DNA of 34,770 nucleotides from Candidatus Binatia bacterium. Its GTDB lineage: Bacteria > Desulfobacterota > Binatia > UBA9968. Both the position numbers and the translations under genes were made by a program. Position 1 is the first letter of the stretch. The number at the start of each line of letters is the position of its first letter. The stretch lies in assembly GCA_036504975.1 (NCBI GenBank), contig DASXUF010000020.1:1-34770 (forward strand), read 5' to 3'. Below are positions 30,944-34,770 of this stretch, piece by piece. The notes below the pieces were generated by a model. It had not been told where the DNA came from. It was given only the letters and a program-made list of their open reading frames with translations, and did no database searches.

Positions 30944-31966
30944 ATGCTGGTTCAGTGTCCCAGTTGCCATACGACCTATCGCGTCTCTGAGAATCTCGTC
31001 ACCAAGTCCAAACCCACGTTCCGCTGCTCCCGCTGTAAAAACGTTTTCGTCCTTGGCTCGAAAGCCGGAAGCGGCGAGCCGGCGGCGCCGCGTCTCCAAG
31101 AAGAGTCCCGGGAACTGAGCTTCGCTTTTCCTCCGCTCGAACAGTCTCATGAGGCCGCCGCAGAGAGTCCCGACCCTCCGGCAGCAGCCAATGGGCCGAC
31201 GGCGGCGCCCATAAAATCAGCGCCCGCCGTAACGATTCAACAGCGGGAGCCGGAGTGGTCCCTCGCCCCGGAGCCCGCCGTCGAGGAAACTTTCACGCTG
31301 AAGGACGAAAAGTCGTTCGCCGAAATCCACCACCCGATCGTAGAGTCTTTCGACTTCGCGAGCGAGCGTCCTGCCGTCACAAAGCACGAAGAAGCTTCGC
31401 GTGAAGGAAGCGCCGAATCTTCTCCGAGCCGCCCTCTTTCCCTAACGCCTTATCTCCTTTTGTGCTGCGGCTTGCTGCTGCTGTTTTCCGCCCTGACGCT
31501 TCTGTACAAAGCGCGCCCGGAGCCCATCGAAAGCTCATTGAGGGCCGTTCCGTGGATCGGCGGTTCGGTTCTCAAGAATGACTACCTGCGTCAAGGAATC
31601 GTGCTTCAGGCCGGCCGCCCGAGATTTCAGAGGATCCTGGGAAACCGGGAAGTCTTTATGCTGTCGGGGGTCGCTCTGAACCGCAATCGCGTGAAGGTGC
31701 GCGAAGTCAAAATCGAGGCCTATGTTTTCGGCAGCGATGGAAAGACCATCGAGCGCCAGACCATTACCGTTGGAAACGCGATCTCCTCAAAGATCGTGCG
31801 GGATTTGACGACTCAAGAAATCGCCACGCTTCAGCGGCAAAGCCCCATCAGGCGTTTTGAGATTCTTCCGGACGAGTCCGCGCCTTTTTCCATCGTATTC
31901 TTGAAATCCAGCGCACAGATCAAGAGCTTCGGGTATCGGGTCCTCTCAGCCGACGAATCCCAATGA
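30944..31966 (+). CDS. Zinc-ribbon and DUF3426 membrane protein
   Basis: A 340-residue protein. The N-terminal MJ0042-type zinc ribbon has Cys5/Cys8/Cys28/Cys31. A long acidic, Pro/Ala/Glu-rich linker (about 40-165) follows, then one membrane helix (167-188) and a periplasmic DUF3426 domain with a beta-rich core. This arrangement is common in proteobacteria and of unknown function; it suggests a cytoplasm-to-envelope scaffold or sensor. AAGGAC precedes the ATG. It is divergent from the sigma operon and ends three bases from the convergent tatA gene, with no terminator between them. Confidence 0.8.
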   Translation: MLVQCPSCHTTYRVSENLVTKSKPTFRCSRCKNVFVLGSKAGSGEPAAPRLQEESRELSFAFPPLEQSHEAAAESPDPPAAANGPTAAPIKSAPAVTIQQREPEWSLAPEPAVEETFTLKDEKSFAEIHHPIVESFDFASERPAVTKHEEASREGSAESSPSRPLSLTPYLLLCCGLLLLFSALTLLYKARPEPIESSLRAVPWIGGSVLKNDYLRQGIVLQAGRPRFQRILGNREVFMLSGVALNRNRVKVREVKIEAYVFGSDGKTIERQTITVGNAISSKIVRDLTTQEIATLQRQSPIRRFEILPDESAPFSIVFLKSSAQIKSFGYRVLSADESQ

Positions 31967-31969
31967 CCG

Positions 31970-32167
31970 CTAGGGCTCCTTTTTGTCGTTTCCTTTCTGC
32001 GACCTGTCCTTTGGCGTCACGTCGATCTCGTCCGGTTCTCTGATCGTGCGGCGAAAGTTGCGTATTCCCTTGGCCAGGCCTTCGCCGAGATCGGGAAGCT
32101 TGCGGCTGAAAAGAACCAGGACGACGAGCAAGATCAGCAGCAGCTCCCAAATTCCCAGGCCGAACAT
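31970..32167 (-). CDS. tatA: Twin-arginine translocase subunit TatA/TatE
   Basis: A 65-residue protein with a short N-terminal membrane helix (about 6-20), then Phe-Ser-Arg-Lys-Leu-Pro-Asp-Leu-Gly, an amphipathic helix ending near 42, and a charged tail. This is the TatA/E signature. It forms the pore for folded proteins with TatC, which is not in this window. ATG at 32167 has GGGGA upstream; an earlier in-frame ATG at 32188 adds seven residues absent from the family. Confidence 0.88.
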   Translation of the reverse strand: MFGLGIWELLLILLVVLVLFSRKLPDLGEGLAKGIRNFRRTIREPDEIDVTPKDRSQKGNDKKEP

Positions 32168-32321
32168 AACGTCCCCGAATGGAGTCATTCTATTTCACGG
32201 CCCTTCCCATTTCAACATCAATTGAACCCTCTTGGATCGCCGTCCGCCTCGCTGGAAAAACGCCCCTGATAATGCTATCGCTCTAAGCCTCTCACGATCC
32301 TGGTTTGCCAAGGAGAGCACG

Positions 32322-33809
32322 ATGGGCTTGACGCAAGAGGTGGTGAGCTTTGTCCACAAAACGCGTTTCCGGGACATCCCGAGGGAGGTCGTGCGCCTGG
32401 CCCAGGGCTTGGTCCTCGACGGCCTGGGCGTAACTCTGGCCGGCTCGACGGAAAAAGGCTCGCGCATTCTACAGGCCTATGTCCGCCAGCTCGGCGGCAA
32501 GAACGAGGCAACGGTTATCGGGACGCGCTTCATGGCCCCTGCGCCCAAGGCCGCGCTGGTAAACGGCGCTTCCGGCCATGCGATGGATTATGACGACACG
32601 CAGCTATCGACTTCGAAGGAAGCGGTCTACGGCCTGCTGACTCATCCCACCGTCCCCGTCCTCTCGGCGGTTTTGGCGATCGGAGAGAAGGAACGGATTT
32701 GCGGCGAGGATTTTCTTTTGGCCTACATCCTGGGAGTGGAAGTCGAATGCCGCATCGCCGATGCCATCGATCCGCGCCACTACCAGGCGGGATTTCACTC
32801 GACGGCGACCATCGGCGGCCTGGGCGCGGCGATGGCCGCCGGAAAAATTTTAGGCCTTAGGGAAGAGGCGCTCGCGCGCGCCCTCGGCCTCGCCGCCAGC
32901 ATGGCCTCGGGTCTCCGAGAAAATTTCGGCACGATGACCAAGCCGCTCCACGCGGGACGGGCGGCGGAAAACGGCGTGACCGCGGCGCAACTGGCCGCGC
33001 GCGGTTTTACTGCGGCGACAAACATCATCGAAGCCAGGCGCGGCCTCTTCAACGCCACGGCGGGCGGCGGCGACGAAACCAAAATCGTCGGCCGTCTCGG
33101 GCGGCCCTACTTCATGCAAGAGCCCGGCATCTCCGTGAAGCCCTACCCTTCCGGCTCCCTGTCCCACCCCGCGCAGGACGTGATTCTGGACCTGGTCAAG
33201 CGGCACGACCTGCGCGCGGAACAGATCGACGCCGTCGAAGTCGGCACCAACTCGAACGTCCCGAACGCGCTTATCTACCCTATGCCGAAGACCGCGCTGG
33301 AGGGAAAATTCAGCATTCCGTTCTGCATGGCCGTGGCCGTGCTGGAGCGCAAGGCCGGCATCGCCCAGTTTACCGACCGCAAGGTGCACGCCCCGAAAAC
33401 GGTGGAGTTTATGAAGCGCGTCACTCTCTACGTCGATCCCGAGCTCGAAGCCTTGGGATACGATCAGGTGCGCTCGCGCGTCCGCGTCAAGCTCAAAGAC
33501 GGCAGGACCATCGAGGGCCGGGCCGACGTGGCCAAAGGCCATCCGCTGAAGCCGATGAGCTGGGGTGACCTCGGCGATAAGTTTCGTGACTGCGCGCGGC
33601 TCGCGCTGCCGTCGAAGCAGACCGAAGAGGCGATCGATCTCGTCGCCGGCCTGGATCGGATGAAAAGCATTCTGCCCTTGATTCGGGTGCTGAGCGGCGG
33701 AAAATCTTATCCGGTTAACAAAAAGAACAAAAAGAATAAAGCAAACAGGCGCGCAAATAAGAAATGGAGCGGTATTCGGAAAAGATCGCTGCCTTCGTCC
33801 GTGCGCTGA
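32322..33809 (+). CDS. MmgE/PrpD family protein, first copy
   Basis: A 495-residue protein of the MmgE/PrpD family, which includes 2-methylcitrate dehydratase and cis-aconitate decarboxylase. The helical domain carries Gly-His-Ala-Met-Asp-Tyr-Asp-Asp (85-92). Later come Gly-Phe-His-Ser-Thr, Thr-Lys-Pro-Leu-His-Ala-Gly-Arg-Ala and Lys-Pro-Tyr-Pro-Ser-Gly motifs. An AAGGAGAG site sets ATG at 32322. The last 35 residues or so are a Lys/Asn/Arg-rich tail translated from an A-rich stretch that overlaps the next gene by 46 bases, unlike the family's usual end near residue 455. Reaction unknown; no other propionate genes are nearby. Confidence 0.88.
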   Translation: MGLTQEVVSFVHKTRFRDIPREVVRLAQGLVLDGLGVTLAGSTEKGSRILQAYVRQLGGKNEATVIGTRFMAPAPKAALVNGASGHAMDYDDTQLSTSKEAVYGLLTHPTVPVLSAVLAIGEKERICGEDFLLAYILGVEVECRIADAIDPRHYQAGFHSTATIGGLGAAMAAGKILGLREEALARALGLAASMASGLRENFGTMTKPLHAGRAAENGVTAAQLAARGFTAATNIIEARRGLFNATAGGGDETKIVGRLGRPYFMQEPGISVKPYPSGSLSHPAQDVILDLVKRHDLRAEQIDAVEVGTNSNVPNALIYPMPKTALEGKFSIPFCMAVAVLERKAGIAQFTDRKVHAPKTVEFMKRVTLYVDPELEALGYDQVRSRVRVKLKDGRTIEGRADVAKGHPLKPMSWGDLGDKFRDCARLALPSKQTEEAIDLVAGLDRMKSILPLIRVLSGGKSYPVNKKNKKNKANRRANKKWSGIRKRSLPSSVR

Positions 33810-34770
33810 AGCTCGAGCAGGTCCCCGCCGAAGTGGTCGACAAGGCGAAGCTCGTCTTTCTCGACGCTGTGGGAATCGCGCTCGCCTCCTCGACGATGGA
33901 CTTTGGCGTCGCAGTGCTCGATACGGCCCGCGCCCTCGGCGGCAGCCGCGAGAGCCGGCTCATCGGAACGTCCGACAAAACCGCCGCGGCGAATGCGGTC
34001 ATCGCCAACGGAACCTTGGCCCACGGTCTCGACTACGACGACACCTTAGAGGGAGCGATCGTCCACACGGGCTGCTGCGGTCCGATAACGGCGCTGGCCG
34101 TCGGCGAAGCGCTCGGCGCGAGTGGAAAGAACGTATTAGAAGCGGCGGTGGCGGGCATCGAGGTGATGTCGAAGATCGGCCTCGTCGCGCCGGGAAAGTT
34201 TCACGCGCGCGGATTTCACCCGACGGCGCTCTGCGCCACTTTCAGCGCGGCAACCGCCGCCGGAAAACTCTACGGCCTGGAAACGCCTCAATGGCTGGAC
34301 GCGTTCGGCATCTGCGGCAGCCAGAGCTCCGGCATCATCGAATATCTCGCCGACGGCACGTGGACCAAGCGGCTTCATCCCGGTTGGTCGTCCCATGCGG
34401 GGATCGTCGCCGTCATGCTGGCCGAGCGCGGCTTTCGCGGCCCGGCGGCGGTGTTCGAAGGAACGCACGGTTTTTTTCACACCTTCGCCGGCGATCAGGG
34501 CGTCAATCTCGAACGGCTCGACGAGCTGGGCAAAACTTGGGAGATTCCCAAGCTCGCGTTCAAAACTTATCCGTGCGGCTCGATCTCCCACCCTTATATG
34601 GACTGCGCGCTGCGGCTGAAACAGAAATACGCGATTCATCCCGAGAAAATCGCCGAGGTCGTCTGCCGCACCGCCGAGGGGCCGGTGCACCGTCTCTGGG
34701 AGCCGCTCAAGGAAAAACAGCGGCCGGTCAGCGGCTACGGCGCCAAGTTCGCCCTGCCCTACAGCATCGC
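33764..34770 (+). CDS. MmgE/PrpD family protein, second copy, 3' partial
   Basis: At least 335 residues from ATG at 33764 to the end of the window, where the frame is still open. It is a paralogue of the previous gene with the His-Gly-Leu-Asp-Tyr-Asp-Asp motif (87-93), Gly-Phe-His-Pro-Thr and Thr-Lys-Arg-Leu-His-Pro-Gly-Trp. A Thr-Tyr-Pro-Cys-Gly segment matches the active-site region of the family. The two are clearly different in sequence, so the tandem is old and may serve two related substrates. No strong ribosome binding site precedes it; translation may depend on the upstream gene. Confidence 0.86.
   Translation, partial: MERYSEKIAAFVRALKLEQVPAEVVDKAKLVFLDAVGIALASSTMDFGVAVLDTARALGGSRESRLIGTSDKTAAANAVIANGTLAHGLDYDDTLEGAIVHTGCCGPITALAVGEALGASGKNVLEAAVAGIEVMSKIGLVAPGKFHARGFHPTALCATFSAATAAGKLYGLETPQWLDAFGICGSQSSGIIEYLADGTWTKRLHPGWSSHAGIVAVMLAERGFRGPAAVFEGTHGFFHTFAGDQGVNLERLDELGKTWEIPKLAFKTYPCGSISHPYMDCALRLKQKYAIHPEKIAEVVCRTAEGPVHRLWEPLKEKQRPVSGYGAKFALPYSI

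Noticed and set aside
1-34770. CRISPR array, tRNA or rRNA genes
   Set aside because: No regularly spaced direct repeats, cloverleaf or rRNA-like sequence was seen in reading the window.

Overview
The window looks like a chromosomal contig from an uncultured, GC-rich, aerobic Gram-negative bacterium. The evidence is a heme-copper oxidase operon, TatA, a periplasmic Spy/CpxP-like protein, an ECF sigma/anti-sigma pair and many dispersed palindromic intergenic repeats. The mix of NitT/TauT-type binding protein, MmgE/PrpD proteins, gamma-glutamyltransferase-like enzyme, ImuB/DnaE2 and these repeats reminds me of soil or sediment Deltaproteobacteria-like MAGs (Binatia-, Rokubacteria- or NC10-like). 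That placement is an impression, not something I could test.

Layout. 1-612 is a lower-GC stretch of doubtful coding value, possibly a mobile-element remnant. 613-4027 carries leftward genes: Spy/CpxP-like protein, MFS transporter, aspartate dehydrogenase and a small unknown. 4113-12141 is one leftward respiratory cluster, read as ctaC-ctaD-ctaA-ctaB-a 33-aa membrane peptide-subunit III (a)-alpha/beta hydrolase-CxxC membrane protein-subunit III (b)-subunit IV-DUF420. It encodes a complete aa3-type cytochrome c oxidase plus heme A synthesis. Divergent from it are a CopD-like membrane protein and a gamma-glutamyltransferase homologue (12278-14369). A nested palindromic repeat block follows, then an ABC substrate-binding protein, a VOC protein, an MscS channel, a frameshifted methyltransferase, and two small unknown or poorly known proteins.

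18606-23446 is a leftward damage-tolerance cassette: an XRE-type LexA-like repressor, ImuB and DnaE2, with no ImuA gene between them. Its promoter region is shared with a rightward transcript that opens with a clear SAM-I riboswitch and intrinsic terminator (23567-23727). The riboswitch controls an E1-like adenylyltransferase (ThiF/MoeB family) and a threonine synthase homologue. A GH5 cellulase gene on the opposite strand (25826-27235) separates these from a second rightward unit of MoaD/ThiS-type sulfur carrier, cysteine synthase homologue and stand-alone NIL-domain protein. Together these suggest protein-thiocarboxylate sulfur transfer into cysteine or homocysteine under S-adenosylmethionine control. 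This is the most interesting system in the window.

29252-32167 holds an ECF sigma factor, its zinc-binding anti-sigma factor and a secreted protein, then a divergent zinc-ribbon/DUF3426 membrane protein and tatA. The window ends with two tandem MmgE/PrpD-family genes; the second runs off the end. I saw no rRNA, tRNA, CRISPR array or complete insertion sequence.
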